NCBI GenBank assembly: GCA_021772295.1
Contig: JAJFMG010000174.1
Span: forward strand, 1 to 5,186
Source: Chlamydiota bacterium
GTDB lineage: Bacteria; Chlamydiota; Chlamydiia; Chlamydiales; Simkaniaceae
Direction of reading: 5' to 3'
DNA: 5,186 nucleotides
This document shows, in pieces, positions 1 through 5,186 of this stretch (positions are counted from its first letter, which is position 1; each line of letters begins with the position of its first letter). Both the position numbers and the translations under genes were made by a program. Below the pieces are notes generated by a model. The model was not told the DNA's origin and made no database searches. It saw nothing but the letters and a program-made list of their open reading frames with translations.

Positions 1-263
1 GTAGGTGTCAAAAGCTTTTCAACAGGAACACTATGCCACAAAGCTTCTAAGTCATTTATTTCTGTAAAGGCAAGTTTATCATATCCACTTTCTACACTAT
101 GAGATCGATGATTCCTTCCATACCAAACTGCTAACTGCTGCAACACTAGGAAAGTAGAAAATAAAAAAATAAGAAAAGTTTTCTTTTTTGTTCGCATAGT
201 ATGGATAAATTGAGCTCTTTGTAACTTCCAGAAAGAATAATCTACCAAAGAATTAAGATTCAT
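1..263 (-). CDS. Membrane-anchored protein, 5' part only (runs off the left edge)
   Basis: Reading the minus strand from the ATG at 263-261 gives 87 uninterrupted codons to the window edge, so the gene is partial at its 3' end. The product has a basic N-terminal stretch (R24, K26-K28) followed by a single hydrophobic segment at about residues 29-48, and then a polar region containing ...DLEALWHSVPVEKLL. This looks like a type II anchored protein, or one with an uncleaved signal, with its bulk outside the cytoplasm. I do not recognise the family. An alternative start is Met23 (ATG at 197-195), directly before the basic, hydrophobic signal-like segment; neither start has a Shine-Dalgarno sequence. 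It is divergent from the immunity-like gene that begins at 358. That the frame is real is supported by its length without stops and its sensible membrane topology, but the visible portion is short. Confidence 0.6.
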   Translation of the reverse strand, partial: MNLNSLVDYSFWKLQRAQFIHTMRTKKKTFLIFLFSTFLVLQQLAVWYGRNHRSHSVESGYDKLAFTEINDLEALWHSVPVEKLLTP

Positions 264-357
264 ACTAGCGTAATTATTACTTAATGAGCAAAAAAATTAA
301 TATTAACATTTACACTAACTGCTCTTCTGAAAGCATTTTAGACTGATTGGGGCTAGT
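264..357. other. Divergent intergenic region
   Basis: This 94-base, very AT-rich gap separates the divergent starts at 263 (minus) and 358 (plus), so promoters for both directions should lie here. It contains an A/T-only palindrome, TTAATATTAA (297-306), and -35-like boxes on the plus strand (TTAACA 303-308 and TTTACA 309-314), but no well-spaced -10 box follows either one. The sequence GCTAGTATG occurs in inverted orientation at both ends (269-261 on the minus strand and 352-360 on the plus strand), each including the start codon. No convincing promoter pair could be assigned. Confidence 0.35.
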
Positions 358-885
358 ATGCTTTTAAGAAAAAGTGTAACAAATAATTTTAGATTTGATT
401 CTCATTTAAGAATCACATACATTCTATGTATGGACAATTTACAAAAACCTACTGATCGAAAGTCAGATCTTAGTCTCGCAGGCTTCAAACTTTGGATACA
501 TAAGTATGAATCCCCTAATTCAGATGATTTTTGGGATGGAAATTGGCTAGATGTTACAGCTCTTTGCGTAGCGCAACAGTCAAGTGTCCTGACAGAAGGC
601 GTTATTCTTCATCTTGGATATTTACACACCTTTTATACACAAGCTAAACAGCTGTATAACTCACTTAGTGGCAGCGCTTATTTGGAGTCTCCCGAGCCAA
701 ACTTAGATCTTACATTAACAATGGAGAGTAAAGGCCAATGCAAATTAAAAATCTCGATTACTCCTGACAACCTCAATCAAGAACACACGTTTATCTTCTC
801 AATAGACCAGTCCTATCTTCCCCCAGTTATCTCTCAATTAGAATCTATCTTTAATTCCTATCCATTAAAAGGATCACAGCAGTAG
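358..885 (+). CDS. WapI-like immunity-family protein
   Basis: A 175-residue soluble protein. Residues about 40-171 fit the pattern I associate with the WapI-type immunity family, the small antidotes of polymorphic or contact-dependent toxins: DDFWDGNWLDV at 56-66, EPNLDLTL at 113-120, and the C-terminal block ITPDNLNQEHTF...IDQSYLPPVISQL at 134-161. Family assignment is from memory of these motifs, not a search. Such proteins act in the cytoplasm by binding a cognate toxin; no toxin gene is visible here. It leads a tight plus-strand cluster, with the next ATG seven bases after its stop. The start is uncertain. ATG 358 has only a GGGG tract (349-352) nearby. The in-frame ATG at 430 (Met25) would give 151 residues and still keep every family motif. 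I keep 358 because GCTAGTATG also precedes the divergent gene's start. A 7-bp inverted repeat (396-402/409-415) lies just before the alternative start. Confidence 0.72.
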   Translation: MLLRKSVTNNFRFDSHLRITYILCMDNLQKPTDRKSDLSLAGFKLWIHKYESPNSDDFWDGNWLDVTALCVAQQSSVLTEGVILHLGYLHTFYTQAKQLYNSLSGSAYLESPEPNLDLTLTMESKGQCKLKISITPDNLNQEHTFIFSIDQSYLPPVISQLESIFNSYPLKGSQQ

Positions 886-892
886 ATTGAGG

Positions 893-1123
893 ATGGATAC
901 ACCTTACGTTTTTATTGAGAAATACTTTGCACTATACCTTAACGACTGCAGGATACTAAATCCCTGTCTTGAGACTGAAAGCCCTCGTTTTCCTCCAACT
1001 TGTGAAGAGTTGAGAGAAGTCATGGCCTACTTATCTCACAATGGTTCGATCGCAACGATTAAACACTTACATGTTTCAAAAGCAGATATTCATAATAGAA
1101 CTTACAAACCAACTGATAGCTAG
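893..1123 (+). CDS. Small unrecognised protein, second gene of the immunity-like cluster
   Basis: From ATG 893 this encodes 76 residues with no signal peptide or membrane segment; the middle and C-terminal part (FPPTCEELREVMAYLSHNG..., then IKHLHVSKADIHNRTY) looks like a compact alpha/beta or helical cytoplasmic protein. I do not recognise the family. The frame also opens at TTG 887, two codons upstream. I prefer the ATG, although GAGG (889-892) abuts it and neither start has a normally spaced Shine-Dalgarno sequence. It begins seven bases after the stop of the WapI-like gene and ends two bases before the next ATG, so it is most likely translated from the same mRNA by coupling. By position it may be another immunity protein or a shortened relative of one, but that is inference from context only. 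Confidence 0.55.
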   Translation: MDTPYVFIEKYFALYLNDCRILNPCLETESPRFPPTCEELREVMAYLSHNGSIATIKHLHVSKADIHNRTYKPTDS

Positions 1124-1125
1124 AA

Positions 1126-1314
1126 ATGCTTATTACAGGAACTCTTTCCAAACCTCCGCAAGGTTGGTATTTCTATAAAGATGATGATGGCAAACTTTTC
1201 TGGATTTCAACTCAATGTAGCTTAACAACTTTTTTGAATAAAAGTATCTTTACAAGTAATCCTCAATGCAAATTTTATATTTCCAGTAAGAATACTGTTA
1301 GACACCACTTATAG
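1126..1314 (+). CDS. Small unrecognised protein, third gene of the immunity-like cluster
   Basis: A 62-residue protein whose first half (GTLSKPPQGWYFYKDDDGKLFWIS) reads like a beta-hairpin-rich aromatic segment, while the C-terminus is basic and ends in RHHL. No signal peptide, membrane helix or known motif is seen. The start codon lies two bases after the preceding stop with no Shine-Dalgarno sequence, which suggests translational coupling. It is the last gene of the plus-strand cluster and converges on the LRR gene, whose stop lies 71 bases further on. It could be a real small gene, or together with its upstream neighbour the remains of a longer immunity-type gene. Its short length makes chance occurrence possible, although its tight packing argues for a real gene. 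Confidence 0.45.
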   Translation: MLITGTLSKPPQGWYFYKDDDGKLFWISTQCSLTTFLNKSIFTSNPQCKFYISSKNTVRHHL

Positions 1315-1385
1315 ACAAAGCAGTGGCCTTGGTCTTCATGAAGAAATCGATAAAAGACAAGTATATTAATTGTTGAAAGAAAAAA
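1315..1385. other. Convergent intergenic gap without a clear terminator
   Basis: Seventy-one bases between two converging stop codons. The only structure is a short perfect palindrome, TCTTCATGAAGA (1333-1344), without a following T-tract. On the minus strand six T residues directly follow the LRR stop codon, but no stable stem precedes them. I see no convincing intrinsic terminator for either transcription unit. Confidence 0.35.
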
Positions 1386-3668
1386 TTACTCATCATCGGA
1401 ATAGATATCATATTCATATGTCTTATTTGTCATAGCAGTAAATGATTGGTTACAGTGTGTATCAAATAACATCCACAACTCTATTTGTTCATCACGAAAG
1501 TCTGATATTCCCCACTCCAATTGATAATGCTCATTCGGATAAAGTTGTATCTCTATAGCGTTATCTAACCTTAAGATCAGTGCAAAATCATTATCCAAAA
1601 CTTCAACGCTCACAAGTGTTTTTCCATAAATTTGCTTCTCAAAAAAAACGCGTATCTCACTGGTTTCTTCGTTGTCATTCGATAACATTTCGCTTGTATC
1701 TGATTGAAATACAGCCCATGGAGTCTCATATAACCAGAAAATCCACCTCGATGTAAAAAACTTGGAGGGAGTTATCTGGTTTCTGAATCCGATTTGCACC
1801 ATAGATCCTATCGAAGTTAACACATGATCTACCCTCGAGCCAATTATGGGTTGAAATAAAGATTCTACTCGCTCTTTGTTACTTATTTGAGAATACAGAT
1901 TGCTTTTCTGTATTTTAGGTTTTTGAGAAACAGCCTTTAAGCTTCTGGCTTTAGGATTAATCAACTCGGAGGACTCAAAGCTACCTGTTGGCATAGCTTT
2001 GCATATTTTTTTATCACACCCGTCCCATAACTCCCATAGAGGCTCCTCACTATTCTCTTCTGATATAGAAACCTGTGGTAAATACAATTCAACGCCATTT
2101 TCAAATAACAGCAGTATGAGGTTGCCTTCAAAAATCTTTACTTGTTTTACTACAATTCCCTTTAAGCAATTATTTAAAAATTTGTAGATCGTTTCCCAAT
2201 CACTGTTGAAGTCAGCAAGTCTTTTTTGCTTATCGGTAAAAGCTTGCCAGGGAATCATTCCTAGGCTAAGCGAATACTCAGGAGCATGGGATTTATCACA
2301 ATACAACTTGCCCTCAAAAATCCTTGGTATAAACATTCCAAAACCGATGTCTATTTTCACATTAGGTACAGAGTCTACTGTGCATACTTTCAAACCAATA
2401 AGAGGTTTAAATAATGACTTTAAAAAACTCAGGTCATTCTTTTGCTGATCTACAATTTTAACATCTATTTCACTAAGCTGACCCGTATTAGGTAGACTGT
2501 CAGAAGAAAGTTCCTCAATTGGATTTTCTCTTAATGATAAACTTATTAAATTGTTTAAATAAATAAACTGCTCTTTCGCAACTTTTGTAATTAGATTACC
2601 ATGCAATTCAAGAACTTCTAAAGAAAATAACTCATCAAAGCATCCAACTTCTAAATAGGTAATTTGATTTTCAGAAAGTGAAAGAAATTCTATATTTCCA
2701 AGAGCCTCAAAAGTCCCCTTTTCAACTATAGCAATTTGGTTACTTCCCAAATCCAGTGAAAGTAGGTGTTTGAGATCACAAAAAACGTCTTTATAGAGTT
2801 GCTTAATTTGATTGTAAGAGAGGTCTAAATTCTCAAGGCATTTAAGTTCTTCAAAGCCAAAGCTCAGATCACAAATGGAATTGTGACTCAAATCAAGACC
2901 TTTTAGCGACCCGAGATTAGAAAATACCAATCTTGGCAAAATTGTAATCATGTTATGGTCTAACTCTAGTTTCTTCAAACCAGTAAGAGCTTTAAAGCCA
3001 TCAATGGGCAGTTCTGCAATAAGATTACTCCCCAGACCAAGATGTTTCAGATTAATACAACCTTGAAATGAATCTTTATGTAGAGAAGAAATTCGATTCT
3101 TTCGAAAATGCAGATAATAAAGCGCCTTTGCATCTCTAAAGGATTCAGGAGCAATTTCTTCTATATTATTTTCACACAAAGAAAGTAACTCTAAAGAGGC
3201 CAATCGATTGAAATAGGCAGGGGTTATCTCTTGTAACTGATTTTGATCAAGATACAATCGTTTCAAGGAAATAAGAGTATCAAATATTGCTTGAGGAAGC
3301 GTTGTGATCAGATTATGTGAGAGCTCAAGAATCTGAAGATTTGCAAGCCCATTGAACGCATTTTTATCAATTGCTTGAATCTGATTATTAATAAGTTTTA
3401 TATTTTCTAGATTTGGAAAATTTTCAAAAAAACCAGCCGGAAGCAGTGGAATACACTTATCTGAGCATTCATACTCTTTGATTTTGAGACATTGCTTACG
3501 AAACTTTCTCTTAAGTTCGTTTTGTATTCTCTGAACTAAAAGATTGGGACTTTTTTTTTGAAGAATTTCAAAATCTTTGATTTGGGATTTTATCAGATTT
3601 TCCAGAGTGTATTCGTAGAACTCATCACGCAAATTCTCAAAAAGGATAAAATAGGAATCTGCAGCCAA
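1386..3668 (-). CDS. Leucine-rich-repeat protein with two C-terminal immunity-like domains
   Basis: A 760-residue soluble protein with no signal peptide. Residues 1-85 are charged and mostly helical, ending in a cysteine-containing half repeat (C60, C68, C72, then IPLLPAGFFENFP) that probably caps the solenoid. Residues 86-396 form 13 LRRs, all 24 residues long except the eighth (23), with the ladder asparagine present in every repeat (N95 through N382). Two related domains follow, at about 414-560 and 602-746, joined by a basic linker. Both share SLF(K/Q)P(L/I)IG, a Gly-Phe strand, (I/T)PW followed by an aromatic, a V..V strand, an acidic N-(V/A)-(I/E) strand, an ELW motif and a terminal AM. 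They resemble small stand-alone bacterial immunity-type proteins. LRRs bind proteins, so the likely role is recognition or effector-like binding. The start is TTG: an in-frame TGA lies one codon upstream and there is no ATG or GTG before codon 240. It follows the membrane-protein gene by seven bases, so coupling is likely. An A9 run spans codons 37-40. Confidence 0.85.
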   Translation of the reverse strand: MAADSYFILFENLRDEFYEYTLENLIKSQIKDFEILQKKSPNLLVQRIQNELKRKFRKQCLKIKEYECSDKCIPLLPAGFFENFPNLENIKLINNQIQAIDKNAFNGLANLQILELSHNLITTLPQAIFDTLISLKRLYLDQNQLQEITPAYFNRLASLELLSLCENNIEEIAPESFRDAKALYYLHFRKNRISSLHKDSFQGCINLKHLGLGSNLIAELPIDGFKALTGLKKLELDHNMITILPRLVFSNLGSLKGLDLSHNSICDLSFGFEELKCLENLDLSYNQIKQLYKDVFCDLKHLLSLDLGSNQIAIVEKGTFEALGNIEFLSLSENQITYLEVGCFDELFSLEVLELHGNLITKVAKEQFIYLNNLISLSLRENPIEELSSDSLPNTGQLSEIDVKIVDQQKNDLSFLKSLFKPLIGLKVCTVDSVPNVKIDIGFGMFIPRIFEGKLYCDKSHAPEYSLSLGMIPWQAFTDKQKRLADFNSDWETIYKFLNNCLKGIVVKQVKIFEGNLILLLFENGVELYLPQVSISEENSEEPLWELWDGCDKKICKAMPTGSFESSELINPKARSLKAVSQKPKIQKSNLYSQISNKERVESLFQPIIGSRVDHVLTSIGSMVQIGFRNQITPSKFFTSRWIFWLYETPWAVFQSDTSEMLSNDNEETSEIRVFFEKQIYGKTLVSVEVLDNDFALILRLDNAIEIQLYPNEHYQLEWGISDFRDEQIELWMLFDTHCNQSFTAMTNKTYEYDIYSDDE
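1431..2429 (-). repeat. Tandem duplication of an immunity-like domain inside the LRR gene
   Basis: Two diverged copies of one domain lie at about 2429-1989 (residues 414-560) and 1865-1431 (residues 602-746). Anchors align in order: SLFKPLIG with SLFQPIIG; IPWQAF with TPWAVF; FEGNLILLLFENGVELYLP with a matching FALILRLDNAIEIQLYP segment; PLWELWD with IELWMLFD; and KAM with TAM. The spacing between anchors is similar in both copies, which supports duplication. The divergence indicates it is ancient. Confidence 0.6.
2481..3413 (-). repeat. Array of 13 leucine-rich repeats (72-base period)
   Basis: Within the LRR gene, residues 86-396 divide cleanly into 13 consecutive units of the form xLxxLxLxxNxIxxLxxxxFxxL. 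Twelve units are 24 residues (72 bases) and the eighth, around N263, is one residue short in its second half. The phase-marking asparagine falls at residues 95, 119, 143, 167, 191, 215, 239, 263, 286, 310, 334, 358 and 382. The DNA copies are clearly diverged from one another, so this is an old array and not a recent expansion. Confidence 0.9.
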
Positions 3669-3675
3669 CTTTCAA

Positions 3676-4140
3676 TTACCACTTACTGGAAAATTTAATG
3701 ATTTCAAATACAAATACAATTGAATATATCAAAGCAAAATTAATGATCAAAAGGGAAAGGCTAATAAGCAACAATTTCCAACGAGAATGTCGTTTTGCTC
3801 CATTTTCTTTCTTTTCATTAATTTGAGGCATTTGATACCGCTGCGCAAATGATTGGATGATCATTGGAAAAATAAGTGGAATCGTAGATTTAATATAGTC
3901 ATTACTAGAGGGAATCGAAAAAGGCACTAGCAAAGTAAGAATCATTAAAATAGTTGTTCCAAACCAACCTATAGCAAATGCTTTCTTTGCACTCTTTTTA
4001 TTACCTAGCATCTGATAATTTTTACCTAAAAAGTAGCATCCAGCAATAGGACCACCAAATAAAGTACCTATAAAAATTTGCCCTTTTGACCAAAATCGTT
4101 TTTTTTCTGTTATTTCCTGATTTATTACTGCTGATTCCAT
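3676..4140 (-). CDS. Small multi-pass membrane protein of unknown function
   Basis: A 154-residue protein. The segment at 16-46, FWSKGQIFIGTLFGGPIAG followed by CYFLGKNYQMLG, is a pattern I recall from uncharacterised small bacterial membrane proteins in which a GGP-containing first helix is followed by a basic NYxxLGxxxxAKK loop. Hydrophobic segments lie at about 20-38, 53-73 and 122-146, with a possible short fourth near 84-98. A strongly basic and polar stretch (104-121) precedes the last helix. The frame opens at ATG 4176, but I choose ATG 4140. AAGGAG (4150-4145) sits four bases upstream of it, and the upstream ATG has no Shine-Dalgarno sequence and lies inside a plausible promoter. The LRR gene starts seven bases after its stop, so the two probably share an mRNA. 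An A8 run covers codons 12-14. No function is assigned. Confidence 0.75.
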   Translation of the reverse strand: MESAVINQEITEKKRFWSKGQIFIGTLFGGPIAGCYFLGKNYQMLGNKKSAKKAFAIGWFGTTILMILTLLVPFSIPSSNDYIKSTIPLIFPMIIQSFAQRYQMPQINEKKENGAKRHSRWKLLLISLSLLIINFALIYSIVFVFEIIKFSSKW

Positions 4141-4144
4141 AACA

Positions 4145-4150
4145 CTCCTT
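4145..4150 (-). promoter_or_regulatory. Shine-Dalgarno sequence that sets the start at 4140
   Basis: On the minus strand AAGGAG lies four bases before ATG 4140, while the in-frame ATG at 4176 lacks any such sequence. This is the best ribosome binding site in the window and decides the start of the membrane protein. Confidence 0.7.
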
Positions 4151-4166
4151 ATCCTTTCTTCGCATC

Positions 4167-4195
4167 CTTTTACCATGAAATATCATCAATTTCAA
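4167..4195 (-). promoter_or_regulatory. Candidate sigma70-type promoter for the membrane protein-LRR unit
   Basis: On the minus strand TTGAAA (4195-4190) is separated by 17 bases from TAAAAG (4172-4167), and a TG one base before the -10 box gives an extended -10 form. Transcription would begin near 4160 and leave a leader of about 20 bases before ATG 4140. The -35 matches five of six consensus positions and the -10 four of six, so this is a moderate prediction. Confidence 0.4.
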
Positions 4196-4222
4196 GGAAT
4201 AGCAGGTGCACTACCAAACACT

Positions 4223-4243
4223 AAAATATTTTTTTAAATATTT
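4223..4243 (-). terminator. Weak A/T-only hairpin downstream of the methyltransferase gene
   Basis: AAATATTT at 4224-4231 and again at 4236-4243 can pair across a four-base loop, beginning 23 bases after the methyltransferase stop on the minus strand. The stem has no G-C pairs and is followed only by a short T stretch, so termination would be weak at best. It may simply be AT-rich spacer. Confidence 0.2.
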
Positions 4244-4265
4244 GAATTAATACAATAGCAAGCTC

Positions 4266-4844
4266 TTACCTATCAAAAGTAAGCGCATCGACTTTTTTCA
4301 TATTACTTTGATGCATTTCAAAACCTTCCTTATGAGTAAGCTTTTTTGTGATTTCAAACGTTGCTAATGAACAAGCTATGGCTACATTCATCGAGGAAGA
4401 AAAGCCGAGCATAGGAATATGCACCGTTTCATCTGAAATATCAAGTAGATCCTGACTTATCCCCACATTTTCAGAACCCAAAATTAAACATACTTTTTCA
4501 CTTTTTTTAATTGGTAGCTCTTTGATATCTGTACTTGCTGAAGTGATTTCTAAACTTATAATTTTATAACCATCTGCTTTGAGCAATTCGATAACAGCAA
4601 ATGGGTCTAATATGTAGGAGAAGGACACATATTTTTCTGTTGATCTCGAAGTTTTTCGAATTTTACTATTAGGTGGTATCAAGGATGAACCTGAGAAATA
4701 GATTTTTTCGACTCCCATCATATCGGCTACCCTAAACAGGCTCCCAATATTCATTGGAGAGTTAATATTGTGAGCCAGGAAAGAAATAGGATACTTTTTC
4801 AAACTTGGATCATGGTGACGATGCTCTAGTTGTATGTTTTTCAT
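4266..4844 (-). CDS. SpoU/TrmH-family RNA 2'-O-ribose methyltransferase
   Basis: A 192-residue single-domain SPOUT-fold enzyme expected to transfer a methyl group from S-adenosylmethionine to a ribose 2'-OH in tRNA or rRNA. All three SpoU signature blocks are present. Motif 1 is NINSPMNIGSLFRVADMMG (26-44), with N32 and the catalytic-type R38. Motif 2 is CLILGSENVGIS (119-130), with E125 and G128. Motif 3 is VHIPMLGFSSSMNVAIACSL (141-160), containing the IPM and S-x-NV elements of the knotted cofactor site. There is no N-terminal RNA-binding extension of the kind seen in RlmB, so it is closer in size to compact TrmL/TrmH-type enzymes. The actual RNA target cannot be read from the sequence. 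The start at ATG 4844 has no clear Shine-Dalgarno sequence. It is 125 bases upstream of the membrane protein and probably a separate transcription unit. Confidence 0.92.
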   Translation of the reverse strand: MKNIQLEHRHHDPSLKKYPISFLAHNINSPMNIGSLFRVADMMGVEKIYFSGSSLIPPNSKIRKTSRSTEKYVSFSYILDPFAVIELLKADGYKIISLEITSASTDIKELPIKKSEKVCLILGSENVGISQDLLDISDETVHIPMLGFSSSMNVAIACSLATFEITKKLTHKEGFEMHQSNMKKVDALTFDR

Positions 4845-4903
4845 GAGCTAATTCTAATCACAAAGATTTAAAGTTTGAAAAAAATTGATGCTATGTAGTT
4901 CTA

Positions 4904-4940
4904 ATTTTCTGAATCAGAAAATATTCATAGGAATATTATA
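4904..4940 (-). promoter_or_regulatory. Candidate -10 box with two inverted repeats upstream of the methyltransferase
   Basis: On the minus strand a perfect TATAAT lies at 4940-4935, though no good -35 box is found 16-18 bases upstream of it. Just downstream are two adjoining inverted repeats: AATATTC/GAATATT (4920-4926/4931-4937, four-base spacer), overlapping the -10 and expected start site, and ATTTTCTGAATCAGAAAAT (4904-4922), 9-bp arms around one central base. The arrangement is what an operator over a promoter would look like. The leader to ATG 4844 would be about 85 bases. Regulator and promoter activity are inferred. Confidence 0.35.
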
Positions 4941-5015
4941 GTAACTTCAAATTAGTTGGAATGGATAATTTGAAAAAATTAGATCTTTCTAATTCTTTTA
5001 AGTTTAAGTTTTAAT

Positions 5016-5042
5016 GAAAAAAGTTTGTCTTAAACTTTTTTC
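5016..5042 (-). terminator. Terminator-like A/T-rich hairpin
   Basis: An 11-bp perfect stem, GAAAAAAGTTT (5016-5026) paired with AAACTTTTTTC (5032-5042), encloses a five-base loop GTCTT. With an A-tract on one side and a T-tract on the other it could terminate transcription in either direction. The stem is poor in G-C pairs, and an alternative 9-bp pairing of AAGTTTAAG (5000-5008) with CTTAAACTT (5029-5037) competes with it. It could separate the methyltransferase promoter from a gene arriving from the right edge on the minus strand. Confidence 0.35.
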
Positions 5043-5186
5043 TTACTTTGCATTTTCATACAGTTTAGCAGAAAGAATAGCTAAGGTAGTGTTCGATTTA
5101 TTGGAACCTATCATAGTGACATATTTATGCATGGAAATTGCATGAAGAAATTACTTAATAGTTTCCTTGTAAAACATTGAACATAT

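Larger units (their letters stand above)
4845..5186. other. Right-end region without a convincing gene
   Basis: About 340 bases, the most AT-rich part of the window. Apart from the promoter/operator candidate and the terminator-like hairpin, only very short frames exist: a 43-codon plus-strand frame from ATG 5014 to 5145, and a 29-codon minus-strand frame from ATG 5132 to 5043. They overlap antisense, neither has a Shine-Dalgarno sequence, and I do not annotate either as a gene. No frame on either strand remains open from the right edge far enough to be a clear partial gene. Confidence 0.5.

Noticed and set aside
1333..1344. Palindrome TCTTCATGAAGA as a bidirectional terminator between the convergent genes
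   Set aside because: It has no loop bases and no following T-tract, so it does not have intrinsic terminator form.
1999..2187. Plus-strand 62-codon frame inside the LRR gene
   Set aside because: It is antisense to the well-supported first immunity-like domain, with no homology-like motifs; a shadow frame.
2206..2448. Plus-strand 80-codon frame inside the LRR gene
   Set aside because: Antisense to the same conserved domain and without its own ribosome binding site; a shadow frame.
4141..4176. Upstream ATG (4176) as the start of the membrane protein
   Set aside because: It would add 12 residues, but lacks a ribosome binding site and falls inside the candidate promoter, whereas ATG 4140 has AAGGAG at proper spacing.
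4874..4980. Two copies of TTTGAAAAAATT-like sequence flanking the operator candidate
   Set aside because: Low-complexity A-rich similarity, different in length, no target duplication or other mobile-element hallmarks.
5014..5145. Plus-strand 43-codon frame beginning MKKVCLKLFSYFAFSYSLAE
   Set aside because: It begins like a small hydrophobic peptide, but has no Shine-Dalgarno sequence, its first codons form the terminator-like hairpin, and it overlaps an antisense frame of similar quality.
5127..5153. Short near-direct repeats around GCATG followed by AAATT
   Set aside because: Two imperfect copies of about a dozen AT-rich bases are within chance expectation and show no array structure; not a CRISPR or attachment site.

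Overview
This is an AT-rich window (roughly one third G+C by eye) from a Gram-negative-type bacterial genome. The most informative gene encodes a long, very regular 24-residue leucine-rich-repeat (LRR) protein. Proteins of this style, together with low G+C and long A/T runs in genes, are typical of amoeba- or eukaryote-associated bacteria such as environmental Chlamydiota (Parachlamydiales) or Legionellales. That taxonomic guess is inference; no rRNA, tRNA or marker gene is present to settle it.

Layout. Positions 1-263 (minus) hold the 5' part of a membrane-anchored protein that runs off the left edge. Divergent from it, 358-1314 (plus) is a compact three-gene cluster separated by only 2-7 bases: a WapI-like immunity-family protein followed by two small unrecognised proteins. 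This cluster converges on the large LRR gene (1386-3668, minus). That gene carries 13 LRRs and then two copies of a domain resembling small bacterial immunity-type proteins. Immediately upstream of the LRR gene and co-directional (7 bases apart) is a small multi-pass membrane protein (3676-4140, minus), whose start is set by a good Shine-Dalgarno sequence. Further upstream, on the same strand, is a stand-alone SpoU/TrmH-type RNA 2'-O-methyltransferase (4266-4844, minus). It is preceded by a candidate -10 box and two neighbouring inverted repeats that could form an operator. The last ~340 bases contain no convincing gene, but do contain an A/T-rich terminator-like hairpin.

How the parts fit. 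The methyltransferase and the membrane protein are probably housekeeping or unknown core genes. The membrane protein and LRR gene look like one transcription unit. The plus-strand trio and the LRR protein lie tail to tail and both contain immunity-like folds, with no recognisable toxin in the window. The locus can therefore be read as an orphan-immunity or accessory island. The LRR array fused to duplicated immunity-like domains is the most unusual item.
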